A stretch of 64,000 nt of DNA from a bacterium (GTDB lineage: Bacteria; Cyanobacteriota; Vampirovibrionia; Gastranaerophilales; Gastranaerophilaceae). Made by a program: the position numbers and the translations under genes. The stretch is from NCBI GenBank assembly GCA_017629215.1, contig JAGBXP010000033.1, positions 1-64,000 on the forward strand. Direction: 5' to 3'. Below, one piece after another: positions 25,737-34,262 of the stretch. Every line of letters begins with the position of its first letter. Position 1 is the stretch's first letter. The notes below the pieces were generated by a model. The model saw only the letters and a program-made list of their open reading frames with translations. It searched no databases and had not been told where the DNA came from.

Positions 25737-25831
25737 GATATCTCCTTAAATTATGTAAAAAATTATAACAAAAAAAGCAAAAATTTAATATAATTGTACT
25801 TAGTATATATGTGTGTATTTGGAGGTTTTTA

Positions 25832-28573
25832 ATGCAGATTGCAAAAATAGATATATTAAAGGATAAAAATTTGTATAATACATCTTTTCAATCATTACCA
25901 GTTAAGGTGTTGAACAATAATTCTAGTAGAGGTTTATTAGAAAAAAGTTTAGTTTGTTTATCTGCTGTTGGGCTTGGAGGAATTTTAAAAAAAAGTGAGT
26001 TTGATGATTTTTTAGAAAAGAATAAAAACAGGTTTATAGATGAAGAAATGCTTATTATTAATAATGCAAAGAAAAAAAATCCTGAACTAGCAATATATTT
26101 ATTATCATCGTTGAGAGAGGATGGACTAAGTTCAAGATTTAATGCAGATATACTTAATAATGATTTAATTTTTGAAACTGATCCAGAATTGGTAAAAAAA
26201 CTTGTTGAAATGAAAATTACAGAATCTTATTATAGATTTGAAAATGAAGCAGATTTGGTTAATGTTTTAAATTGTTATAAATTCAATCCAGAAAGAACAC
26301 AAGAACTTTTAGATGAAAAAATGATTGCACCGTATGAAAATTCCTATATGCATCCTTATGTAGAAGATATAGAAGGGATTTTACTCGCAGAAGAATTAAA
26401 TAAGGAAGTCGCAGAAAGGTTTGAAAATATAAAGTTACCAAATGGACTCAAACGATTTCAAGGTGCAGAAATTCTTGCATTAGTGAAATGTTATATGAGA
26501 TATCCGAAATCTGTAGAATCTATAATATCAGCCAAGTATGAGGATGGCACACCTTTATTTTTATATATTCCTACAGATATGGATAAATTTTCAAAATTAG
26601 CTGAAGCTTTTGAAAAATGTCCTAATATTGTTGATTTTATGAAAGAATTTCCTCTTCAGTTCTTAGCGCTAGCGTGTATAACACATTTTGCTGATGCTTA
26701 TGAAAAAGACGCAAATTACACAAAAAAATTACTTTTAAGAGCAAATTCAGAAAAACAATATGAGTTTTTACCAATAGATATTAAAAATATTGTCGATGCA
26801 CATTTAATTAATCATGATTTAACTGAAAAATTATTAGCAGAAAAAAATAATGAAGGAAAAACATGTTTAGATTCAGATGAGCTGTTATCTCTGGTACATT
26901 TAGAAAAAGAAAATCCTGTTTTGTTTAATGAAATAATTACTCAGAAAGACAGTAGTGGAAATTATAGGATAGTAAACTTTACTAGCATTTCGACATATAA
27001 AGATTTAAAAGAAAAATATGGAGAACTCTTTTTTGAACTTTTAAATAAAAAAGATGAAAAAGGTAACTTTATTTATCAAATATTTGATATAGAAGGTCTT
27101 ATTCAAATTTATAAAACTTTTGCGAAGGAAGATGTAGATTTTCTACTGAATTTGAAAGATCAAAATGGTGATATTAAACTTAAAAATTTTCAAGCACACG
27201 TATTATTAGAATGTTTGGATAAGTATCCAGATAAAAAAGACGAATTATTTTCTTTAGTAGCAAACCCTTTTGTTACTTATGATATAGTCTATGACTTACA
27301 GAAATTGCTAAGTGAAAATGCTAATAATTATAACGAAGCTTATAATTTAGTAACGAAAATAAGTGAATTTTTAGAAAAAAGAAATGTCAAACCTAAAATG
27401 TATATTAATGATAGCAATTTTGAAGGTGATATTATTGTAAATTTGGATAGTCATGGATTTAAAAGTTTTGTATTTAATAAAGATGGAGATTTAAAATTAG
27501 AAAAAGATAATGAAGTAGCACTAAATGCTTTATATGAAGACAAGATAGCAAAGTATGATAATGGACAATCTTTATATTCAATTAAATTTATGAATTATTA
27601 TGAAAATAGTGTAGATGGAATGTCGTATCCAATGGAAACAATAAAAGAAGTCCATGATGCTAATAATATTTTATATACAATTTATTCTGAAAAATCTAAG
27701 GATTATCCTAATAAATTAAATTTATATATAGAAAATAATTTTGGGAAAAAAGTTTTAGCAGAGACAAAAAAAGATATAAACGGCGATTTTGTATCAACAA
27801 AGGATTTTGAATATAAAGATATTAATTTGATACAAAATTATAGAGAAAATTCTAAATTCCGAAAAAATATTATAAAGATTTCAGATAAGCATGGAAATGT
27901 TTATTTAGATAGTAGCCTTCAAGTAAATACACTAGCTAAAGATAAATTTGAATCTATAGAAAATGGTAAAAAATATTTAATGGAATATTTTCCTAATAAA
28001 GTTGTAGTAACAAAAGAAGGTGAAGCTCCAATTGAAATTTCCATCGGTGAAAATGATGTAAATTCAGAAGGCGTCATTTCTAAAGATTTATTACATCTTG
28101 TGAAGCAATTGCCAGGTTCTACATTATATAATCTTCATAAATACGGAGTCCTAAAAATTTGGATAAATGAGAATAAAATAAGTAGTAATAATGCTTTTTT
28201 TAATTCTCTTGCAAATAAAATAGAATTATCAAAATACCAATCAACAGAAGAAAAGCTATCGGTTTTGTTACATGAAATTGGTCATTACCTAGATTATCAT
28301 AAGTTGCGTTCAGATAAAGAATTGAGTGAAATTTTTAAAGAAGAAAAAACAGTTTTTTATGATAGTTCTACAAGATTGGAACAAGAAGCTTTAAATTATA
28401 TAATAGATTCGGATTCTTTAACTTCTGAGGGGATAAGCAGTGAAGCAATCGCTGAAACTTACGCATTGATAAATACTATTAATAAAGATGCAGAAATTGA
28501 ACTAAGAGGATTATTATTTCAGCAATATTTCCCAAGAACTTTTGCTAAAATAGCAGAACTTTTGAATGATTAA
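25832..28573 (+). CDS. Large HEIGH metalloprotease-like protein with N-terminal tag
   Basis: A 913-residue protein. The start is at 25832 because GGAGG lies seven bases before that ATG; an earlier Met has no SD. The N-terminus contains TSFQSLPVK (F19), the shared tag. Residues about 60-500 are helical with spaced leucines and repeated E-KCP/ECLDKYP-like units, and a beta-rich stretch follows. Near residue 812 is LLHEIGHYLDYH, and about 65 residues later SSEAIAETYALINT. This HExxH...AE pairing again resembles the lethal-factor-like gluzincins. It is probably secreted or effector-like but has no signal peptide. Confidence 0.6.
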   Translation: MQIAKIDILKDKNLYNTSFQSLPVKVLNNNSSRGLLEKSLVCLSAVGLGGILKKSEFDDFLEKNKNRFIDEEMLIINNAKKKNPELAIYLLSSLREDGLSSRFNADILNNDLIFETDPELVKKLVEMKITESYYRFENEADLVNVLNCYKFNPERTQELLDEKMIAPYENSYMHPYVEDIEGILLAEELNKEVAERFENIKLPNGLKRFQGAEILALVKCYMRYPKSVESIISAKYEDGTPLFLYIPTDMDKFSKLAEAFEKCPNIVDFMKEFPLQFLALACITHFADAYEKDANYTKKLLLRANSEKQYEFLPIDIKNIVDAHLINHDLTEKLLAEKNNEGKTCLDSDELLSLVHLEKENPVLFNEIITQKDSSGNYRIVNFTSISTYKDLKEKYGELFFELLNKKDEKGNFIYQIFDIEGLIQIYKTFAKEDVDFLLNLKDQNGDIKLKNFQAHVLLECLDKYPDKKDELFSLVANPFVTYDIVYDLQKLLSENANNYNEAYNLVTKISEFLEKRNVKPKMYINDSNFEGDIIVNLDSHGFKSFVFNKDGDLKLEKDNEVALNALYEDKIAKYDNGQSLYSIKFMNYYENSVDGMSYPMETIKEVHDANNILYTIYSEKSKDYPNKLNLYIENNFGKKVLAETKKDINGDFVSTKDFEYKDINLIQNYRENSKFRKNIIKISDKHGNVYLDSSLQVNTLAKDKFESIENGKKYLMEYFPNKVVVTKEGEAPIEISIGENDVNSEGVISKDLLHLVKQLPGSTLYNLHKYGVLKIWINENKISSNNAFFNSLANKIELSKYQSTEEKLSVLLHEIGHYLDYHKLRSDKELSEIFKEEKTVFYDSSTRLEQEALNYIIDSDSLTSEGISSEAIAETYALINTINKDAEIELRGLLFQQYFPRTFAKIAELLND

Positions 28574-28579
28574 TATAAA

Positions 28580-28612
28580 AAATAGCAGGAGCATGAAATA
28601 CACCTGCTATTT
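28580..28612. terminator. Bidirectional terminator
   Basis: AAATAGCAGG pairs with CCTGCTATTT across a 13-base loop, between the convergent metalloprotease-like gene and the ferredoxin gene. The A-rich flank upstream and T-rich flank downstream fit termination in both directions. Confidence 0.6.
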
Positions 28613-28628
28613 AAAATATTGTTTTTGA

Positions 28629-28805
28629 CTAAGCTACTTCGATTGCACCAACAGGGCAAGCATCAGCAGCTTCTTTAACGCAGTCCTCGTTGCCAGCTAT
28701 GCCAGCACTTTTAACAACTGCTCTATCTTCAACAGAAAATACAGCGTCGCAAATTGATTCGCAAGCACCGCATCCAATACAAGAATCATTTACTAATACG
28801 TTCAT
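28629..28805 (-). CDS. Small single-cluster [4Fe-4S] ferredoxin
   Basis: A 58-residue gene. The protein has CIGCGACESIC (C9, C12, C15, plus C19) and ACPVGAIEV (C52), the arrangement of the single-cluster ferredoxin of Thermotoga type. There four Cys bind the cluster and the two others (C19 and about C44) can form a disulfide. AAAGGAGATATCTA is a good ribosome site. It is an electron carrier for oxidoreductases and possibly for radical SAM enzymes. It lies alone between a terminator and deoB. Confidence 0.88.
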   Translation of the reverse strand: MNVLVNDSCIGCGACESICDAVFSVEDRAVVKSAGIAGNEDCVKEAADACPVGAIEVA

Positions 28806-28884
28806 TAGATATCTCCTTTATTTCATTATATTAAAACCGTCATTTCTGACGTACTAAATTTATTATACATGCAAAATTTTAAAA

Positions 28885-30069
28885 TCAAAATAACCATTCG
28901 TCGATACGTTTAGCTATAGAATCAAACCCAAGTGTTAGACCTAAATCTTTTGGTTCAATATTTTTAGAATAATATAAAACAGGTACATATTCCCTTGTAT
29001 GGTCAGTTCCTTCAACAGTTGGATCACATCCGTGATCAGCAGTTATTATTAACAAGTCGTTTTCATTAATTAGTGGTAAAATTTCTTCTAAATATGAATC
29101 AATTTCTTCAATTGCTTTACCATATCCTTGAGCATCATTTCTATGTCCAAAAAGCATATCAGTGTCAACTAAATTTGTAAAAATAATCTCACGATTTTCA
29201 TTAATTATATTTGCCTCTGGATATTTCATTTCAGCTAATGGCAGTTCTTCTTTAAGTGCTTTTATTGTAAGCTCTAAACCTTCCTTATTTGAGCCTGTAT
29301 GAATAGCGTGAGTTATACCAGCTTTTGAGAAGATATCTTCAATTTTGCCGATGCCAATAACTTTAGCTCCAGAATCTTTGACTTTATCTAAAATAGTTTT
29401 CTTTGGTGGTGCCATTGAATAATCACGTCTATCTTTAGATATCCTAGTCGGTTTTCCATCAATAATTTTATATGGACGAGCAATTACACGAGCTACGTTA
29501 TAATTTCCATCATCCAATAATTTACGAGCAATTTCGCACCATTTATAAAGCACTTCTAATGGGATTAAGTCTGTATCAAGTGCAATTTGGAAAACGCTAT
29601 CTGCTGAAGTATACACAATAGGATACTTTGTTTTGTGATGTTCGTCATTTAGTTTTTCAATAATAGCTGTTCCACTAGCTGGGCAATTTGCAAGAACTCC
29701 TCCACAATTTGTCTCAGTAATAAATTTATCTAACAATTCTTGAGGAAATCCATTAGGGAATGTTGCGAAAGGCTTTTCACTAACCAGTCCTGCTATTTCC
29801 CAATGACCAGTTGTTGTATCTTTACCTTTTGATTTTTCTTGAAGAGTGCCATATTGACCAATTGGAGTTGAGGTTTTTTCAATACCTTCAAAATCTTGAA
29901 TATTGCCCAAACCAAGTGCTTCAAGAGCAGGAACATCAAGTCCTTTGTTAAACGCACAAACATTTTTTAATGTATTACATTCTGGTACATCGCCAAATTC
30001 TGCGCAATCAGGTAATGCTCCAATTCCCATTGAATCAATCACAATTATAATAGCTCTTTTTTTAGACAT
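28885..30069 (-). CDS. deoB: Phosphopentomutase
   Basis: A 394-residue alkaline-phosphatase-superfamily mutase that interconverts ribose-1-P/deoxyribose-1-P and the 5-phosphates in nucleoside salvage. Motifs are IIVIDSMGIGALPD (metal site), KDTTTGHWE (catalytic Thr), DMLFGHRND and ITADHGCDPT. The start is set at MSKKRAI, eight bases after GGAGG; a TTG five codons earlier overlaps the SD and is not used. It stands alone on the minus strand. Confidence 0.93.
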   Translation of the reverse strand: MSKKRAIIIVIDSMGIGALPDCAEFGDVPECNTLKNVCAFNKGLDVPALEALGLGNIQDFEGIEKTSTPIGQYGTLQEKSKGKDTTTGHWEIAGLVSEKPFATFPNGFPQELLDKFITETNCGGVLANCPASGTAIIEKLNDEHHKTKYPIVYTSADSVFQIALDTDLIPLEVLYKWCEIARKLLDDGNYNVARVIARPYKIIDGKPTRISKDRRDYSMAPPKKTILDKVKDSGAKVIGIGKIEDIFSKAGITHAIHTGSNKEGLELTIKALKEELPLAEMKYPEANIINENREIIFTNLVDTDMLFGHRNDAQGYGKAIEEIDSYLEEILPLINENDLLIITADHGCDPTVEGTDHTREYVPVLYYSKNIEPKDLGLTLGFDSIAKRIDEWLF

Positions 30070-30124
30070 ATAATAATCCTCCAATCGAAACTATTATAGC
30101 ATATTTTTATTTTTAAATAAAATT

Positions 30125-30376
30125 TCAAATTTCGGTTTCTAATAATTCTGTATAATTATCATCAACTTCATTTTGATAAGAATTGAGTATATTTTCAATT
30201 GAATCTACAACTGATAAGTGTGCATGTAGTAATCCCATTACTTTATCATAGCTATCACTAAACTCGCCTTTACGACAGCTCCAATTTTCTGAAATCTCAT
30301 CAATAATGTAGTTATTGATATGTTTTAAACTGTCTTTTTTGTATTTAATTTCAATTATTAAATCTTCAATAAGCAT
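30125..30376 (-). CDS. Hypothetical small protein, divergent from an XRE regulator
   Basis: An 83-residue protein. AGAGGTAAAA precedes the ATG at 30376; the longer version from 30442 has no SD and would cover the operator-like palindromes. It is acidic and mostly helical, with one Cys. I do not recognise it. Its divergent place next to a small HTH regulator suggests that the regulator controls both genes. Confidence 0.55.
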   Translation of the reverse strand: MLIEDLIIEIKYKKDSLKHINNYIIDEISENWSCRKGEFSDSYDKVMGLLHAHLSVVDSIENILNSYQNEVDDNYTELLETEI

Positions 30377-30389
30377 TTTTACCTCTATA

Positions 30390-30424
30390 TTAAGTTTACT
30401 TAATGCATAGTTAAGTTTAAGCGA
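30390..30424. promoter_or_regulatory. Operator-like palindrome and half-site
   Basis: TTAAGTTTACTTAA (30390-30403) is a perfect 6-2-6 palindrome. A second TTAAGTTTAAG (30411-30421) repeats the left half-site with a shifted right half. They lie between the divergent 83-residue protein gene and the XRE regulator gene. Confidence 0.5.
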
Positions 30425-30450
30425 TTGATTAAAATTTGTCAATAGTCTAG

Positions 30451-30456
30451 TATAAT
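30451..30456 (+). promoter_or_regulatory. -10 box of the XRE gene, consistent with a leaderless transcript
   Basis: TATAAT ends only seven bases before the ATG at 30464 and no SD is present, so transcription probably starts at the A of the start codon. Confidence 0.45.
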
Positions 30457-30463
30457 AAGTGTT

Positions 30464-30700
30464 ATGACAAGTAAAGACGACAGAGTAAGTGCTAAAATTG
30501 GTATAAAAATAGTTTTAGAGAGAACAAAACGTAAACTTTCACAAGAAAAACTGGCTGAGTTAGCAGATTTAAGTAAAACCGCTTTAGGGGCGATTGAGCG
30601 TGGGACAAGTTCTCCCTCAATTGATACATTAAATAGAATTGCTATAGCTTTAAACATGGAGCTTTCAGAGCTTGTAACCGTTAGAAGTGTAGAATTATAA
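30464..30700 (+). CDS. XRE/Cro-type HTH regulator
   Basis: 78 residues, almost entirely one HTH_3 domain: LAELADLSKTALGAIERG is helices 2-3, and SSPSIDTLNRIAIALNMELSEL completes it. It is probably an autoregulatory DNA-binding dimer acting on the palindromes upstream. There is no SD, and a -10 box lies seven bases before the start. No toxin-like partner is recognised, so a toxin-antitoxin role is not claimed. Confidence 0.85.
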   Translation: MTSKDDRVSAKIGIKIVLERTKRKLSQEKLAELADLSKTALGAIERGTSSPSIDTLNRIAIALNMELSELVTVRSVEL

Positions 30701-30849
30701 TTCTATAAATTAAAAAATTAAATTTGTGTATTTTTATAATTATCTTTTAAGTGCTGGATTACAGCTTTATTTAAACATATATTATCTATTTATATTTTTG
30801 TGTTATTATCATGAAAAAGATGACATTTTAATTAGGAGAATAAAAAAAT

Positions 30850-31512
30850 ATGCAAGCAAGACGCGCCTCAAGAGAATTAGCACTTATCCTATTCTCACAA
30901 TTTGAAAAAGAAATTACTCATTATTCACGCAAGGATTTTGAAAATATAATGCTTAAATCTGTTAGAATTCTATCTAACTCTGCATCAGAAGATTTAAAAT
31001 TAACAGTTGGCTCTTTAATTGATATTAAAGCTATGTTGGATGATTATGAAGCAGAACACGATTCTAACTTATCAAGACCAATTGGAGTAAAAAATAAGCC
31101 TGTTCAAATTCCAATGACTGATGAAATGATTTCTAAGGTAGATACAATGCTTGATGTTGCAGAAAAAGCTATTTTGGCTCTAGAAATAGCAGAATTTACA
31201 ACTCTTGAAAATCAATCAGAAGTTAAAAACTATACAATTGAGATAGCTGAACAGTTTAAACTTCATGCGAAAGAAGTTGATAGTGAAATTCAAAAGTATT
31301 CAAATGGATGGGATATCTCAAGACTTGTTAAAATGGATAAAGATATACTTAGAATTGCAATAACAGAACTTTTGTTTGTTAAGGATGCGCCATTAAGAGT
31401 TGTTTGTGATGAAGCTGTTGAATTAGCAAAAAAATATTCAACAGAAGATTCATCATCATTTGTAAATGGTATTTTAGCAAAAATCATCGTTGAAAATGGA
31501 TTAAAAGGGTAA
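30850..31512 (+). CDS. nusB: Transcription antitermination factor NusB
   Basis: 220 residues, longer than the usual 140-160. The N-terminal ARRASRELALILFSQFE and C-terminal WDISRLVKMDKDILRIAITELL with FVNGILAKI are NusB core helices. An insertion of about 60 residues (positions about 65-130) separates them. NusB with NusE binds boxA of rRNA leaders. TAGGAGAATA is the ribosome site. ftsY follows. Confidence 0.9.
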   Translation: MQARRASRELALILFSQFEKEITHYSRKDFENIMLKSVRILSNSASEDLKLTVGSLIDIKAMLDDYEAEHDSNLSRPIGVKNKPVQIPMTDEMISKVDTMLDVAEKAILALEIAEFTTLENQSEVKNYTIEIAEQFKLHAKEVDSEIQKYSNGWDISRLVKMDKDILRIAITELLFVKDAPLRVVCDEAVELAKKYSTEDSSSFVNGILAKIIVENGLKG

Positions 31513-31551
31513 ATATAAAATATAATCTATGTTCCCTCTTTAAGTGAGAGG

Positions 31552-32466
31552 GTGGGGGCTAATTTGTTTAACTTTTTTGATAAATTAAAATCTACTGTAT
31601 CAAAGACAGCGCAAGCTCTTGTAGGGAATGTTGTTGATACGATTTCGGATGAAGAAGAATTTTCAGAATTTGTTTTAGATGACATGGAAGATTTGCTTAT
31701 AAGTGCTGATTTAGGAGTAAATTATGCTTCTGAATTAACTGATAAATTGCGAAAACAAACTAAAATTAAGCCTTCACAAGTAAAAGAATTTTTGCAAAAC
31801 GAATTTTTAAAAACTCTTGAAGAAGCAGGAGAAAGTGAATTAAATTATAAAGAGAATGAATTAAATATTTATTTTATAACTGGAGTAAATGGAGCTGGAA
31901 AGACTACTCTTATTGGTAAAATGGCTTATATGTTTAAACAAAAAGGCAAAAGAGTTTTAATTGCAGCTGGAGATACTTTTAGAGCAGCCGCAGAAGAACA
32001 AGTGGATATTTGGTCAAAGCGTTCAGGTGCTGATATAGTAAGAAAGGATAAAGCAGAGCCAGCTTCTGTTATTTATGAAGCAATACAAAAGGCAAAAAAT
32101 GAAAGCTATGATGTCATTCTTGTTGATACAGCAGGTAGATTGCAAAATAAATTTAATTTAATGGAAGAATTAACCAAAATTAAAATGGTAATTAATAAAA
32201 ATGCTCAAGAATCTTTAAGGGAAAGTATTTTGGTTCTTGATGCTAATACTGGACAAAATGGATTACAGCAGGCTAAAGTTTTCAAGGATTGTGTTGATTT
32301 GACTGCAGTAGCGTTGACAAAACTTGATGGTTCAGCAAAAGGTGCGATAGTCTTGTCTATTGCAAAAGATTTGAGTCTTCCCGTTAAACTGGTTGGAGTT
32401 GGTGAAAAAATGGAAGATTTGCGATTTTTTAACTCAAGAGATTTTGTGAAAGCATTATTTGATTAA
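31552..32466 (+). CDS. ftsY: Signal recognition particle receptor FtsY
   Basis: About 304 residues: the NG GTPase core with a very short A domain. G motifs are GVNGAGKTTLIGKM, AAGDTFRAAAEEQ, VDTAGRLQNK and LTKLDGSAKGAI, ending in GVGEKMEDLRFF. FtsY docks SRP-ribosome complexes at the membrane. The start is uncertain: GTG at 31552 or TTG at 31564. Both follow a small CCCTCT/AGAGGG hairpin (around 31534-31551) that hides the purine-rich SD. Confidence 0.9.
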   Translation: MGANLFNFFDKLKSTVSKTAQALVGNVVDTISDEEEFSEFVLDDMEDLLISADLGVNYASELTDKLRKQTKIKPSQVKEFLQNEFLKTLEEAGESELNYKENELNIYFITGVNGAGKTTLIGKMAYMFKQKGKRVLIAAGDTFRAAAEEQVDIWSKRSGADIVRKDKAEPASVIYEAIQKAKNESYDVILVDTAGRLQNKFNLMEELTKIKMVINKNAQESLRESILVLDANTGQNGLQQAKVFKDCVDLTAVALTKLDGSAKGAIVLSIAKDLSLPVKLVGVGEKMEDLRFFNSRDFVKALFD

Positions 32467-32544
32467 GATTTTATTTGACAATATTTTTTGATAATCGTAA
32501 ACTTATTGTATTGAGGAAGTGTAATATATTTTGGGAGTTAAGAT

Positions 32545-34218
32545 ATGGGTTTAAGAAAAAACAATGCTCTAAAGTTTTTAGAGGATCGGACAAGTGATTA
32601 TGCAGAGCGTGTAGCAGTAGGTATGAAAACTGCTTTAGGATGGAATGAGTTTACATATAGTGGTCTAGGAATGCTATCAAGAAAGCTAGGACATTATTTG
32701 ATTAATGGTTTAATGCTTCAAAAGGGTGAAAGACTTGCTATATTATCAGAATCTATGCCTGAATATGGTGCTTGTGTTTTTGGCTCAGTTCTCGCAGGCT
32801 TGATAACTGTACCTCTTGATATTAAATTGACCGAATTTGAACTTCAATCAATTTTATCAGACTGTGAGCCAACAGTTATGTTAGTTTCAAAATCATTAGT
32901 TGACAAAGCTAAAAAATTGCAACAAATGGTTCCTTCAATTAAGACTATTTTGTTAATCAATGAGCCTTGTTGTACAGATGAATACACAAGTATTCACATG
33001 TTGCCAGAGAATTATAATTGTAAATGGCGCCATAGAAGTTCTAAGTCAACAGCATTAATCATATATACATCTGGTACAACTGGTGCGCCTAAAGGTGTTG
33101 AGATATCTTTCCAAAATATGTTTGCTCAACTTGAAGGTGTTGAGGATGCTTTAGAATCTATTTTAGGAGGCAAAAAAGTAACAGTTTTATCAATATTACC
33201 AATGAACCATCTTTTTGAAATGACAGTAGGATTTTCAATATTTCTAAGTATGGGATTTTCAGTATATTACGCAAAAAGCCTTAAACCTAAGGATATTTTG
33301 GGCATAATGCGTGAAAAGCGTGTAGAATTTATGATAGTTGTTCCTGCCTTTTTAAAACTATTAAAATCTGGAATTGAATCAGAACTTTCAGCATCGCCTA
33401 AGCTTGTACGGTTAATCTTTAATACAATGTTTAATGTTGCTAAATTTATTCCATTTTATTGTGTTAAAAAATTAATGTTTAAAAAGATACATGATAAATT
33501 TGGTGGACATTTTATGGGTTGTATTTCAGGAGGAGCTCCATTAGATGTTGAGGTCGGAAGATTTTTTGAAACTATAGGTATAAAAGTATTCCAAGGTTAT
33601 GGATTGTCAGAAACAAGTCCAGTTGTTTCAGTTAATTATGATAAACGTAATGATATTGCTTCAGTAGGACGTCCATTAAAAGGTTTTGAAGCTAAAGTAG
33701 ATAGCGAAACTGGCGAATTGCTATTAAGAGGAAAGTCAGTTATGAAAGGCTATCATAATCAGCCAGAAATGACAGCAGAGGTTATTGATTCTGAAGGCTG
33801 GCTTCATACTGGAGATATTGCTAAGATTACAAAGGATGGTCATATTTATATAACTGGTCGTATTAAAAATATGATTGTACTTAATGGTGGTAAAAAAGTA
33901 TTTCCTGAAGAGGTTGAAGCAGTGTTAGATAAGAGTCCTTATTTTGCAGAAACTTGTGTGTTAGGTGTAAAAAGAAGTTTTGGAGCAAAAGATGGAACCG
34001 AAGAAGTAGCTGCAGTAATTGTACCAAAAGATGATATTGTTTCAAAATATGATTGGGAAACAGTAGAAAAATTGGTAAGAGATGAAGTTAAGAAATTATC
34101 ATTACAACTTACATCTTATAAGCGACCAATTAATATTACAGTAACAAGAGAACCTTTGCCACGTACAACAACAAGAAAAGTTAAACGTAAAGAGGTTAAA
34201 GAATTAGTTAAAGCATAA
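32545..34218 (+). CDS. AMP-binding long-chain acyl-CoA/ACP ligase
   Basis: A 557-residue adenylate-forming enzyme. Visible motifs are IIYTSGTTGAPKGVE (P-loop), GYGLSETSP, WLHTGDIAK, GRIKNMIVLNGGKKVFPEE and a C-terminal lysine in PRTTTRKVKRKEV. It activates fatty acids to acyl-AMP then acyl-CoA (or acyl-ACP). The LPMNHLFE region and hydrophobic stretch around FIPFYCVKKLMF suggest membrane association. GGGAG before the ATG supports the start. A strong terminator follows. Confidence 0.85.
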   Translation: MGLRKNNALKFLEDRTSDYAERVAVGMKTALGWNEFTYSGLGMLSRKLGHYLINGLMLQKGERLAILSESMPEYGACVFGSVLAGLITVPLDIKLTEFELQSILSDCEPTVMLVSKSLVDKAKKLQQMVPSIKTILLINEPCCTDEYTSIHMLPENYNCKWRHRSSKSTALIIYTSGTTGAPKGVEISFQNMFAQLEGVEDALESILGGKKVTVLSILPMNHLFEMTVGFSIFLSMGFSVYYAKSLKPKDILGIMREKRVEFMIVVPAFLKLLKSGIESELSASPKLVRLIFNTMFNVAKFIPFYCVKKLMFKKIHDKFGGHFMGCISGGAPLDVEVGRFFETIGIKVFQGYGLSETSPVVSVNYDKRNDIASVGRPLKGFEAKVDSETGELLLRGKSVMKGYHNQPEMTAEVIDSEGWLHTGDIAKITKDGHIYITGRIKNMIVLNGGKKVFPEEVEAVLDKSPYFAETCVLGVKRSFGAKDGTEEVAAVIVPKDDIVSKYDWETVEKLVRDEVKKLSLQLTSYKRPINITVTREPLPRTTTRKVKRKEVKELVKA

Positions 34219-34222
34219 AAAG

Positions 34223-34250
34223 AAAGCTCTCTTAACGAGAGCTTTTTTTA
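34223..34250. terminator. Bidirectional terminator between acyl ligase and giant FliD genes
   Basis: AAAGCTCTC pairs with GAGAGCTTT across a five-base loop, with T7 on the plus side and A-rich sequence on the other side. The two genes converge here. Confidence 0.8.
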
Positions 34251-34262
34251 TGTAGCGATAAG

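Noticed and set aside
30125-30700. Toxin-antitoxin pair (small protein plus XRE)
   Set aside because: Genes are divergent rather than in tandem, and the 83-residue protein matches no toxin I know.
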